A stretch of 64,000 nt of DNA, from the NCBI RefSeq assembly GCF_014874095.1, contig NZ_JADBEB010000001.1, positions 9,176,001 through 9,240,000 on the forward strand. The letters are read 5' to 3'. The notes beneath the pieces are model-generated. The model saw only the letters and a program-made list of their open reading frames with translations, was not told the DNA's origin and ran no database searches. Position numbers and translations under genes: made by a program. Of the stretch, positions 1 to 8,068 are shown piece by piece (position 1 is the stretch's first letter; every line of letters starts with the position of its first letter). Source of the DNA: Plantactinospora soyae (GTDB taxonomy: Bacteria; Actinomycetota; Actinomycetes; Mycobacteriales; Micromonosporaceae).

Positions 1-90
1 CACCTCGAGCAGGCCGCAACCGGTCAGGCTCAGCGGCAGCATCGCCAACACCATGGCCACGCCGGCCGCACGCCGCCGTACGACGAGCAT
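1..90 (-). CDS. Lipoprotein, N-terminal fragment (runs off window)
   Basis: Thirty codons are visible, reading leftward off the window edge from an ATG at 90, preceded by a GGAAGGAG ribosome site six bases upstream. The peptide has arginines at residues 5-7, a hydrophobic core and the lipobox LTGC with Cys at residue 25, which is a classical lipoprotein signal peptide cleaved by signal peptidase II. The mature part lies outside the window, so the function cannot be told. It reads in the same direction as the subtilase at 218-3607 and lies downstream of it, separated by a strong hairpin. Confidence 0.75.
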   Translation of the reverse strand, partial: MLVVRRRAAGVAMVLAMLPLSLTGCGLLEV

Positions 91-160
91 CGCGCTCCTT
101 CCGAAGGGGATCCCCACCCTAGTCGAGTCATCGACCAGCGGTCCGCCCCCACACCCCGGG

Positions 161-210
161 CCGACGTGCCGGATCGGCCGGCAGGCCGCCGGCCGATCCG
201 GTCACGTCGG
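161..210. terminator. Long hairpin downstream of subtilase
   Basis: Arms 161-182 and 188-210 pair over 22 base pairs with one bulged T (202) and a five-base loop. There is no U-tract, as is usual for high-GC actinobacterial terminators. It lies just past the stop of the minus-strand subtilase and before the lipoprotein start. Confidence 0.7.
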
Positions 211-217
211 CCCTGCC

Positions 218-3200
218 TCAGCCCTTCACCAACCGGTACGCCCGGATGATCGTCTGGTCCGTGGTGTTGCCGGCGCTGTCGGTCGCCCTGGCCCGCAGCG
301 AGACGTACCCGCCGGACGCCGGATGGCGCAGGGTGAGCGTGCCGCCGTCGCCGGAGCGCCCCAGCTCCGCCCGCTGCCAGGTCTGCCCATCGTCGTACGA
401 CACGTCGACGCCGAGCGTCCGGACCGTACCGGCCGCTGAGCCGGGCTGCCGGAACACCGTCACCGGAAACCGGACCGTCGCCCCGGCGGGTGCCCCGTTG
501 ACCTCGTCCAGCCGTGGCTCGAACCGCACCACCGACACCGGCAGTGGGGTGTTGGCAGCACCGTTGCCACGGGACCGGAAGGTCCATTCGACGGAGGTCC
601 GGGTGGCCAGGGTGGCTGGTGCGGCCCGCTGGGCCTCGTACCGGAGCCGGTAGCCCGCCTCGGCGGTCGGGACCTCGAAGCTGCTCTCCCAACCGTCCGC
701 CGTGCCGATCAGTGCCCCGTTCCGGTGCAGCGTGCTGGTGTAGTCCGCGTTCTGGCCGAGCCCGAACCGGTCCACCGCGTCCGAGTAGAGCGACAGGAAG
801 GTGTGGATGGTGTCACCGACCCGGGCCACCTCCTTCGGTTCGCCGTCGGGGATGTCGAGGCCGAAGAAGGCCGGGCCGAGCACTCCCCGGTTCCAGCTCT
901 CCCGGTAGGTGACGCCCGCCCGGTAGCGACTCACCCCCCACAGTGAAGTCAACATGTCTCCCTGGTCCGCGCTGTACTCGAGGAAATCGTTCTGCCAGGT
1001 CAGTCCGGTGTCGGCGGAGTAGTACTCGGTCCGGGTGGTGGGCGGCGCGAAGCCGATGTCGGTGAGGAATCCGCCGCCGGGCAGATCGTCGGCCGCCGCG
1101 ATCGCGGCGAACCGGCCACGCATCCCCGGCGTGGAGCTGGCGTACGAGTGCCGCACGGCGGCCAGGTCCTCGGGGCGTACGTTCCGGATGAACCCGGTGG
1201 GCAGCCGTCCCCGCTCGTACCAGGCCAGGCGGTAGCCGTACGGGCTGTCCGACATCCCGTCGACGCCGCCCCGGGCCCACTGGCTGCCGATCTTTGCCCA
1301 GACGCCGTCCCGCAGGTCAGCCGGGCCGAGCTGCGCGCTGTAGGTCCGGTCGAACGACTCGCCGAAAGTCAGCGTGGCGGCGCCGAGTTTGTCGTCGGTC
1401 GGGATGGTCGAGATCAGCTCGGCCAGGATCTGGCCGGCCGTCGGATCGGGCACTGTCACCTGGAGCGGTCTGCCCAGCCGGGCATCCAGGTTGACGGTCT
1501 GGTTCCCGGTCAGTTCCAGCCGGGGCCACACCAGGTGGGTCAGATCGCCGTCCGGACCGTAGATCCAGGTGTAGACCAGGTAGCTGCCCCGGGGCAGCCG
1601 CATCCGGCCGTTGGCGGGTACCGGAATCTCGGTCGTCTCGCCGTCGATCCGAAGCACCCCCGGCTGGACGTCGGTGGCCGGCGCGCCGTCCCGGCCGGTG
1701 TGTACCAGCGTCAGGTCGTAGCTCTCGATCTCCCGGCCGACCGAAACCGGGGTGTTCACCACCAGGTCTCCCGCGCTCGCCAGCAGATATCCGGCATAGT
1801 TGCCGTCCTGGGTACCCGGCCGGACGTCCGCGGTCACCGTGGTCTGCGCGGTCCCACCGGCCGGTACGGTGAGCCGGCTGGCGCCCAGGGTGAACATCCC
1901 CGCCGGGGCCGGCGTACCGGCCGGTCCGTCGGCCTGCACCGCCAACGCCAGCTGCACCGGCTGGCTGCCGCCGTTGTGGTAGGTGACGGTCCTGACGACC
2001 GGCTCGTCGTCGCCGTGCGGCCACTGGTGCAGCCCGAACGACACGCTGGCCGGAGTCGTCGTCACCGACTGCGTCATCGCCCGGCCCAGGTCCACCCGGC
2101 CGGCGCCCTGCCCGAAGACCCCGGTACCGGTCGACCGGCGCGCGGCGGCCATCAGCGTGCGCTTGAGCTGCTCGCCCGACCAGTCCGGGTGCTGCTGCGC
2201 CAGCAGCGCCGCCGCGCCGGCCACGTGCGGGGTCGCCATGGAGGTGCCCGAGATGGTGGCGTACGGCTCGCCGGGGCTGCCGAATCGGCCGTCCGCACCA
2301 CGTGCCGCGGTGATGTCCACCCCCGGCGCGGTCAGGTCGGGTTTCACCGCGGCGGTCCCGATCGCCGGTCCCCGGCTGGAGAAGTCGGCGAGCGCGTCGG
2401 ACCGGTCGACGGCACCGACGGCCAGCGCGGCCGGGGCACTGGCCGGCGAGCCGACCGACGCGTCGGCGCCGAAGTTGCCGGCGGCCACCACGAAGAGGGT
2501 GCCGTACCGGGCACTCAGCTCGGTGACCGCCTGCTCCAACGGGTCGGTCTCCGGGCCGTCCAGGCCACCGAGGCTGAGGTTGACGACCTTCGCCTGCCGC
2601 TCGGTGACGGCCCACTGCATCCCGGCCAGGATCCAGGAGTCCATGCAGCCACCGTCCACGCAGACCTTGCCGTTGACCAGGGTGGCGTCCGGGGCGACTC
2701 CCCGGTTGCGCCCGCCGGAGGCGGCTCCGTTGCCGGCCACCGTGGACGCCACGTGGGTGCCGTGTCCCACCAGGTCACGGTCGTCCTCGACGCCCTCGGT
2801 GAAGTTCTCGGCCGCGACGACCCGACCGGCCAGGTCCGGATGCTTCCCGTCGATCCCGGTGTCCAGCACGGCCACCGTCACCCCCGCCCCGGTGTAACCG
2901 GCCTGCCACGCCGCCGGGGCGCCGATCTGCGGCACGCTGGTGGCCAGTACGGGTTTACGGAGCCCGTCCAGCCACACCTTCCGGACCCCGCTGGCCGGGG
3001 CGAAGCCACCGGCGGTGACGCCCAGACTCCGCCAGAATCCTCCGGCGTCGCGCCGTTCGGCACGTACCGCGAAGGTGGCCGGGCCGGGCAGGGACCGCAG
3101 CACCCGTACCCCGGCCGGCGCGGCGGTCCGGACGGTCCGGGCGGCGGCGTCGTCGGCGTACGTCACGATCAACGGCAGGTCGGCGCGCCGGTCGTCGTAC

Positions 3201-3607
3201 CCGCTGTCGAGCAGTGTGCTGACGTCGAACAGCCGGCGGTCCAGCAGGCCGTCGCGGAGCGGGCCGACCGCGTCGCTCGGTACCACCCGCAGCTGGTCGC
3301 CGACTCTGCTGCCCTGGAAGGTGACGTGCTCCCGACCGGGGCCACGGGTGACCGCCCACCGGGACCGGTCCGCGCCGTACACGGTGATCCGGTCACCGGT
3401 GACCAGGGTGACGGTCCGGACCGGTTGTGCCGACGACGCCTCGGCGGCGCGGTCCGGCGCTGCCGCCACGGCGTGCACCGCCCGCCCGCCGGTGGCAGGC
3501 TGGCCAGCCGCCGAGGCGGCGCCGGGGCCGCCCGCGGTGAGCTGCCCGGCGGTCAGGACGGCCACGGCCAGGCCCAGTCGGGCCACCGGTCGTCGACGGA
3601 TCCTCAT
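218..3607 (-). CDS. Secreted S8 family serine peptidase (subtilase)
   Basis: 1129 residues. A Sec signal peptide (about 1-34) and a pro-region precede a complete subtilisin-type domain. The catalytic triad is Asp249 (VAVLDTG), His282 (GHGTHVAS) and Ser456 (GTSMATPH), with oxyanion Asn378 (AAGN). After about residue 510 come several hundred residues of beta-rich modules of unknown role, without an LPXTG-like anchor or C-terminal membrane helix, so the enzyme is probably released outside the cell. The start ATG has GGGGGAG upstream. It is divergent from an SSI-like protease inhibitor at 3885, and it resembles the second subtilase at 18201 in length, prodomain and long C-terminal extension. The catalytic assignment is secure; the substrate is unknown. 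Confidence 0.95.
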   Translation of the reverse strand: MRIRRRPVARLGLAVAVLTAGQLTAGGPGAASAAGQPATGGRAVHAVAAAPDRAAEASSAQPVRTVTLVTGDRITVYGADRSRWAVTRGPGREHVTFQGSRVGDQLRVVPSDAVGPLRDGLLDRRLFDVSTLLDSGYDDRRADLPLIVTYADDAAARTVRTAAPAGVRVLRSLPGPATFAVRAERRDAGGFWRSLGVTAGGFAPASGVRKVWLDGLRKPVLATSVPQIGAPAAWQAGYTGAGVTVAVLDTGIDGKHPDLAGRVVAAENFTEGVEDDRDLVGHGTHVASTVAGNGAASGGRNRGVAPDATLVNGKVCVDGGCMDSWILAGMQWAVTERQAKVVNLSLGGLDGPETDPLEQAVTELSARYGTLFVVAAGNFGADASVGSPASAPAALAVGAVDRSDALADFSSRGPAIGTAAVKPDLTAPGVDITAARGADGRFGSPGEPYATISGTSMATPHVAGAAALLAQQHPDWSGEQLKRTLMAAARRSTGTGVFGQGAGRVDLGRAMTQSVTTTPASVSFGLHQWPHGDDEPVVRTVTYHNGGSQPVQLALAVQADGPAGTPAPAGMFTLGASRLTVPAGGTAQTTVTADVRPGTQDGNYAGYLLASAGDLVVNTPVSVGREIESYDLTLVHTGRDGAPATDVQPGVLRIDGETTEIPVPANGRMRLPRGSYLVYTWIYGPDGDLTHLVWPRLELTGNQTVNLDARLGRPLQVTVPDPTAGQILAELISTIPTDDKLGAATLTFGESFDRTYSAQLGPADLRDGVWAKIGSQWARGGVDGMSDSPYGYRLAWYERGRLPTGFIRNVRPEDLAAVRHSYASSTPGMRGRFAAIAAADDLPGGGFLTDIGFAPPTTRTEYYSADTGLTWQNDFLEYSADQGDMLTSLWGVSRYRAGVTYRESWNRGVLGPAFFGLDIPDGEPKEVARVGDTIHTFLSLYSDAVDRFGLGQNADYTSTLHRNGALIGTADGWESSFEVPTAEAGYRLRYEAQRAAPATLATRTSVEWTFRSRGNGAANTPLPVSVVRFEPRLDEVNGAPAGATVRFPVTVFRQPGSAAGTVRTLGVDVSYDDGQTWQRAELGRSGDGGTLTLRHPASGGYVSLRARATDSAGNTTDQTIIRAYRLVKG

Positions 3608-3884
3608 CGTTCTCCCCCTTCGGGCACTGCCAACGGACGGGTACGGAACCCGGTGTCACCCTTCTATCGGCACCGGGGTGGGAGTCGGTTGACAGTCCGC
3701 GTCGAAATTCTGCCGCGATCGCGCACGGCCATCGACCGAGCAACGTGGACGGAGCCTTCAGGTACGGCTGTGGCTGTCGATGCCACGCCGGTCGGTCAGC
3801 CCGCTGCGGCGACGGCCGGGCCGCCGCGCGCCGACCTGTGCGACGATACATTCGCATCGATCTTTGTCGATCAAAGGAGGCAAC

Positions 3885-4358
3885 ATGAGAAGGCTCGCCG
3901 CCGTCCTTGGCGCGCTCGTCGTGGGGATCGCCGCACCGACGGTGTCCGCCGGGTCCGCGCTGGCCGACGGACCTGTGCAGGCGTCCGGATCCGTGTCGGC
4001 GACACCGTCGGTCACCTCGCTGCACGTCGTGATCGGCCCACCCCAGGGACCTGGCCCCAGCAAACGGACCGAGCCGGTCGTCGTGCTGTTGCGCTGCGAC
4101 GCGCCCGGCAACGAGCACCCGTACGCCGCCGAGGCATGCGCCGAGGTCGAGGCGGTCAAGGGCGACATCGACGCCATCCCGGCCGGCAACGCCGGGTGCG
4201 CGGGCGTGTGGCAGCCGGTCCGGATCAGCGTGAGCGGAGTCGTCGCCAACGAATTGGTGCAGTGGTCGGACGAGGTCTCGAACGAGGGCTGCGCGGTCAA
4301 CTCGCACGGACACGTCTTCCGGCTGCCACTCGACGCCCCGCCCCGGGACATCGACTGA
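3885..4358 (+). CDS. SSI-type (subtilisin inhibitor-like) secreted protein
   Basis: 157 residues, with a signal peptide of about 27 residues ending near SALA. The mature part matches the Streptomyces subtilisin inhibitor family: four cysteines at 71, 85, 105 and 136 with family spacing (C71-C85 and C105-C136 expected disulfides), the segment WQPVRISVSG, and SNEGCAVNSHG near the end. The reactive-site loop follows C105. The position that is Met or Lys (P1) in classical SSI reads Gly107 here, which is unusual. The ATG at 3885 is chosen because AAAGGAGG ends four bases before it; an in-frame upstream ATG at 3780 has no such site. Divergent from the subtilase, it may inhibit or chaperone that enzyme (inference). 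Confidence 0.85.
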   Translation: MRRLAAVLGALVVGIAAPTVSAGSALADGPVQASGSVSATPSVTSLHVVIGPPQGPGPSKRTEPVVVLLRCDAPGNEHPYAAEACAEVEAVKGDIDAIPAGNAGCAGVWQPVRISVSGVVANELVQWSDEVSNEGCAVNSHGHVFRLPLDAPPRDID

Positions 4359-4385
4359 TCCGACCACCCCTGTCGGGTACCAAGC

Positions 4386-4413
4386 GGGGGAAGGCCACCG
4401 GTGGCCCTCCCCC
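4386..4413. terminator. Near-perfect 28-bp palindrome, likely terminator
   Basis: GGGGGAAGGCCA-CCGG-TGGCCCTCCCCC forms a 12-bp stem with one A/C mismatch, 27 bases after the inhibitor stop codon. It separates the inhibitor from the MFS gene. Confidence 0.6.
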
Positions 4414-4509
4414 GTACTCCGGGTGACCAGCGACACCCTGGCGCAGCAGCCCCGCACTTCCTAGGGTCTAGCCGGGCGGTTACTGGAAACAATCCTTACC
4501 GGAGGACGG

Positions 4510-5754
4510 GTGCGGGCGGCAAGGGCGTGGCTGAGCGACACCGCCGGCGGGCTACCTGGGACCTTCTGGTACCTCTGGACGGGTCTGCTGATCAACCGGA
4601 TCGGCGCCTTCGCCATGCTGTTCCTGCCGCTCTACCTCGCCGACGAACGTCAGGTCGGTGCCGCGCTCGCCGGCCTGGTCGTCGGGGCGTACGGGATCGG
4701 TGGCGTGGCCGGGGTGCTGCTCGGCGGGGTGCTCGCCGACGGGTGGGGCCGGCGGCGGACCCTCCTCGGCTCGCATCTGGCCGCGTCGGTGCTGATGGCC
4801 GGGATGGCGGTCACCACGAACCTGCCCGCCATCGCCCTGCTCGCCGGACTCGTCGGTGTCGCCCACTCGATGTCGGGGCCGGCGTTCGTCGCCGCGATCG
4901 TCGACGTGGTGCCGGCGGGCCGTCGGTCCCGCGCGTTCAACCTGCACTTCTGGGCCTTCAACCTCGGCATGGCCGGCGCCTCGGCCCTCGCCGGACTCCT
5001 CGCCGAGGCGAGTTATGTGGCGCTGTTCCTGATCGACGCGGCGGCCACCCTCGCCACCGCCGTCATCATCGCCTGGAAGGTGCCGGAAACCCTGGCTCCG
5101 GCCACGGTCCGGACCACCCCGGCCGTCCGGACCGGGCTGCGGACCCCGCTCACCGACCGCACCTTCCTGGCCTTCGCCGGGCTGACCTTCGTACTCGCCG
5201 TGCTGACCACGCAGACCTCGACGGTGATGCCGCTGGCGATGCGCGCCGACGGCCTGAGCTCCTCGGCGTACGGCCTGGTCGTGGCGCTGGGCGGCGCGCT
5301 CATCGTGGCCGGTCAGCTCTTCGTGCCCCGGCTGATCGACGGTCGCCGCAAACACCGGGTGCTGGCCTGGGCCACCGGGCTGACCGCACTCGGGTACGGC
5401 AGCCTGGCGCTGGCGGACCAACTTCCGGGGTACCTGCTGGCGGCGCTGGTCTGGACGATCGGCTCGATGCTCGCCGCACCGCCGAACGCGGAGATCAACG
5501 CCGAACTGGCCCCGGCTGCCCTGCGTGGTCGATACCAGGCGGTCTTCTACCTGACCTTCCCGGCGGCGGCGTTCGTCGCCCCGACGATCGGCGGGGTGAG
5601 CCTCCAGTACCTCGGCGACTGGCACTGGCTGGTGGTCGGCGGGGTCGGCCTCCTCGCGGTCGCCGGCCACCTCGTCACGGGACCACGCCGGGAGCGTCGG
5701 GTCGCCCTGCTGGCCACGACCGCCGTTCCGGTCGCCGCCGGGCAGGCCGCCTGA
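4510..5754 (+). CDS. MFS transporter (DHA1-like)
   Basis: 414 residues with about twelve hydrophobic segments. The major-facilitator motif A is present in the loop after helix 2 (GGVLADGWGRRR, residues 72-83, Asp77). The fold and length fit proton-driven drug or metabolite exporters of the DHA1 type. The start is GTG at 4510, with GGAGG at 4501-4505. It lies alone, between the inhibitor and the tubby-like gene, so the context does not point to a substrate. The family is sure, the cargo unknown. Confidence 0.9.
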   Translation: MRAARAWLSDTAGGLPGTFWYLWTGLLINRIGAFAMLFLPLYLADERQVGAALAGLVVGAYGIGGVAGVLLGGVLADGWGRRRTLLGSHLAASVLMAGMAVTTNLPAIALLAGLVGVAHSMSGPAFVAAIVDVVPAGRRSRAFNLHFWAFNLGMAGASALAGLLAEASYVALFLIDAAATLATAVIIAWKVPETLAPATVRTTPAVRTGLRTPLTDRTFLAFAGLTFVLAVLTTQTSTVMPLAMRADGLSSSAYGLVVALGGALIVAGQLFVPRLIDGRRKHRVLAWATGLTALGYGSLALADQLPGYLLAALVWTIGSMLAAPPNAEINAELAPAALRGRYQAVFYLTFPAAAFVAPTIGGVSLQYLGDWHWLVVGGVGLLAVAGHLVTGPRRERRVALLATTAVPVAAGQAA

Positions 5755-5801
5755 GGTCGACGCGCCCGCGCCGTCTTGCGTGGTCGGGCTAGCCTGACGG
5801 C

Positions 5802-6266
5802 ATGTTGGAGGCCCGGAAAGTCAGCGTCTGGCGCAGCCGCTACGAGATCAGTGTCGACGGCCGGACGGTCACGACCTGGGACAACGCCTTCTGGAAGAGC
5901 GGCGGTAGCTTCGAACTGGATGGCCGGCACTATCAGGTACGCGGCAACTTCCTGGGCAACCGGTACGCCATGGTCGACGTGGACGACCGGATCGTCGCCT
6001 CGGCGGACCGGGTCGGCCGGAAGCGGTGGACGGTCGACGCCGACGGCGAGACCTACCAGTTCCAGCGGGCCTCGGTGTGGAGCCACGAGCAGGAACTGCA
6101 CGCCAGGGGCGGCCGGGTCGGCTCGGTGAAACGGACCAGCGTCTGGCGTGGTGACCTCACCGCCGACCTGCCGGGGCTGTCGCTGCCGGTGCAGATCTTC
6201 GTCCTCGGGGTCCTCATCACCATGCTGGACCAGCAGTCCGCCGCCGCGGCGAGCGCCGCAAGCTGA
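5802..6266 (+). CDS. Tubby/LURP-one-like protein with C-terminal membrane segment
   Basis: 154 residues. Residues 1-120 are a run of short beta strands (VWRSRYEISVDG, FELDGRHYQVRGNF, YAMVDVDDRIVASADR) typical of the scramblase/tubby/LURP-one barrel, with each strand pair describing a substrate-free hydrophobic core rather than a catalytic site. A single hydrophobic stretch at about 131-146 probably anchors it to the membrane. No catalytic motif is seen. The fold assignment rests on the strand pattern only and is tentative; otherwise it should be called a conserved hypothetical membrane protein. Confidence 0.7.
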   Translation: MLEARKVSVWRSRYEISVDGRTVTTWDNAFWKSGGSFELDGRHYQVRGNFLGNRYAMVDVDDRIVASADRVGRKRWTVDADGETYQFQRASVWSHEQELHARGGRVGSVKRTSVWRGDLTADLPGLSLPVQIFVLGVLITMLDQQSAAAASAAS

Positions 6267-6290
6267 GCGAGCGACCGCGACGACGGTGGG

Positions 6291-6959
6291 TCAGCGGCTA
6301 CTGAACAGCAGATACCGCTCGTCGTCGATCTCCCGGCCCCAGAGACGGGACCCGCCCAGCACCTGTACCTCGGCCTTGCGACGGCAGCGCAGTACGAGTG
6401 CCCGACAGTCGGCTGCGGATAGCCCCGTACCGGTCGACCAGTGACCCTCGACCAGCACGAGTCGGCCCTGCGGCCGGAGCAGGCTGGTCCAGTCCGCCAG
6501 CACCCGATCGGGATCCGGCAGGGCCCAGAGGACATGCCGCGCGAGCACGACGTCGAAGGACGACCGCGCGAACGGAAGCTTCGCACCGTCCGCGAGGACG
6601 TAGTCGACGTGCACCCCCGCGCCGCTGCTCTTCTTCCGCGCCGCCGCCAGCATCCGGGGAGCGAAGTCGACGCCCCGCACGTCGTGCCCGGCCCTGGCCA
6701 GCAGCACCGACAGGCTCCCGGTCCCGCAGCCGACGTCGAGGACCGATGCCGGCGCGGGTGGCATGAGTGGCAGCAGCAACTCCGCCCACGCCTGCCGGAC
6801 GTCGGGGTCCCGCAGGCCGTGATCGGCCTCTTCGTCAAAGGCGGCGGCGTGTTCGTCCCACAACTGTCGCGCTCCCCCGCTCACGGACGACGGCCCGCCG
6901 CGCTCGACCTCGGCCGGCCAGCCGAACCATCGGCGATCACCAGCCCTGCCGGATGCCAC
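6291..6959 (-). CDS. Class I SAM-dependent methyltransferase
   Basis: Up to 222 residues. Motif I (VLDVGCGTGS, residues 73-82), the acidic end of strand 2 (GVDFA, Asp98) and a motif LADGAKLPF followed by SFDVVLARHVLW show a Rossmann methyltransferase of the Methyltransf_11 type, acting on a small molecule that cannot be guessed. The GTG at 6959 has no clear ribosome site; a GTG at 6884 (VSGGARQLWDEH), which is where homology to the family would begin, is an equally good start and would shorten the protein by 25 residues. It is convergent with the tubby-like gene and in tandem with the kinase upstream. Confidence 0.85.
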   Translation of the reverse strand: MASGRAGDRRWFGWPAEVERGGPSSVSGGARQLWDEHAAAFDEEADHGLRDPDVRQAWAELLLPLMPPAPASVLDVGCGTGSLSVLLARAGHDVRGVDFAPRMLAAARKKSSGAGVHVDYVLADGAKLPFARSSFDVVLARHVLWALPDPDRVLADWTSLLRPQGRLVLVEGHWSTGTGLSAADCRALVLRCRRKAEVQVLGGSRLWGREIDDERYLLFSSR

Positions 6960-7028
6960 CCGTGGGATCGTCGTCCAGTCATGGCCGGAACCATAACGAC
7001 GAGGTCCGACGCGTAGGGACCGGGACGG

Positions 7029-7697
7029 TTACCGCACGCCGTCGACCCGCTCGGGCAGGAAGGGCGCGAAACGCGCGGCCACGAGATCGGCGACGCTCCG
7101 TGCGTCCCTGGTCCCGTCGACCTCGATCACCGCGATGTTCAGACGTCCGGCGTTCCGTACCGCGTCCTCGGCGATCAGCCGGTCCCGCTCGATGCGGTTC
7201 CGCTGGGCGAGTCGGGGGTCGCTGACCCGGGACCCGACGTCGCCGGCGCGCGGAAGTCGGTCGAGCTGATGCTGTCGGAACTCCTCGGTGGGCACCATGA
7301 CCACCATCCGGTCGGTCGATTCGGTGATCGAGGCGACCAGTTCCGGGCGTAGGCCCCAGCCGTCGGCCAGGATCGGACGGGGTGAGACCAGCGCCCGCAG
7401 GTCGTCCTGCACCCACTCGAAACGCTCGACGAACTCCGCCAGCGCCTTCCGCACCATCTCCGCCGGTGTCGCCTCGATCCAGATCGCCTCCGGATCCGGT
7501 TCGGTCGGCGCCTCGCCGCGTCGGATCCGTCGGGCGAGCCGGCGATCGTGATGGCCACGGGCGTCGTGGTAGTCGTAGTGGTAATGCGTCAGGCCGTACT
7601 CCTCGGCGAGAATTCCGGCCACCGTGGACTTTCCGGCCCACTGACCGCCGCCAATCCAGAGTGCGCGACGCAGGGTGCTGAACGGGTCCCATCGCAT
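7029..7697 (-). CDS. P-loop NTPase / small-molecule kinase-like protein
   Basis: 222 residues. A Walker A motif GGGQWAGKST lies at residues 16-25 immediately after the start, as in adenylate/shikimate-kinase-like and uridine-kinase-like enzymes. An HYHYDYHD segment follows, and the rest is helical with an arginine-rich stretch (NRIERDRLI) that could be the lid. There is no further recognisable family motif. It is probably a cytosolic phosphotransferase of unknown substrate. The start ATG at 7697 has only a weak GAGG upstream. The adjacent methyltransferase is in the same orientation, 69 bases downstream. Confidence 0.8.
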   Translation of the reverse strand: MRWDPFSTLRRALWIGGGQWAGKSTVAGILAEEYGLTHYHYDYHDARGHHDRRLARRIRRGEAPTEPDPEAIWIEATPAEMVRKALAEFVERFEWVQDDLRALVSPRPILADGWGLRPELVASITESTDRMVVMVPTEEFRQHQLDRLPRAGDVGSRVSDPRLAQRNRIERDRLIAEDAVRNAGRLNIAVIEVDGTRDARSVADLVAARFAPFLPERVDGVR

Positions 7698-8068
7698 GCC
7701 TCAAAGCGTGGGACGACCAGAGCACAAGATCAAGTCTTGTTCTTCGATCGACGAAGTGGTCAACTGGGAGAAGAGGGATCGTGGTTCCGGCCGCCGATTC
7801 TCCCAACCGGCCAGCACGTTCCGGACAGATCCGAGAACGGTCGTGCGTACTCGACCATCGTTCGTCAATCACGACCTGACCCAGAGGCCGAGGGTCGGCG
7901 GACGGACGGGCCAACCACACCATCGCCCGTTGTGATCATGAGATCACAGCGGGTATAGATGACTCATTGCCGTGCGATCTGACGCACGAGTGAGTGGCCG
8001 CGCTCCGAAATGGCGTTGATTGGACGACAGCACGCTGCCGAGCACGATAGTTAATGTGTGGAGGGCTG
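7698..8068. other. 371-base intergenic region, divergent promoters
   Basis: Somewhat AT-richer than its neighbours and without a convincing gene. It separates the divergent kinase and the CSD-DUF3825 gene. It contains the palindrome at 7931-7948 and a TATAGAT hexamer (7954-7960) that could be a -10 box. Nothing else is recognised. Confidence 0.5.
7931..7948. promoter_or_regulatory. 18-bp perfect palindrome, candidate operator
   Basis: TGTGATC-ATGA-GATCACA has seven-base arms and lies 120 bases upstream of the CSD-DUF3825 start, just before a TATAGAT box. It resembles a Crp-type half-site pair (TGTGA/TCACA) but with an eight-base instead of six-base spacing. Whether it is bound by the Crp/Fnr protein encoded at 27925 is speculation. 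Confidence 0.45.

Noticed and set aside
1148-4426. Very long open frame on the plus strand opposite the first subtilase
   Set aside because: Antisense to a gene with an intact catalytic triad; no domain, biased Arg/Gly/Pro composition typical of shadow frames in GC-rich DNA.
7931-7948. Canonical Crp site
   Set aside because: The half-sites fit but the spacing is eight instead of six bases; kept only as a general operator candidate.
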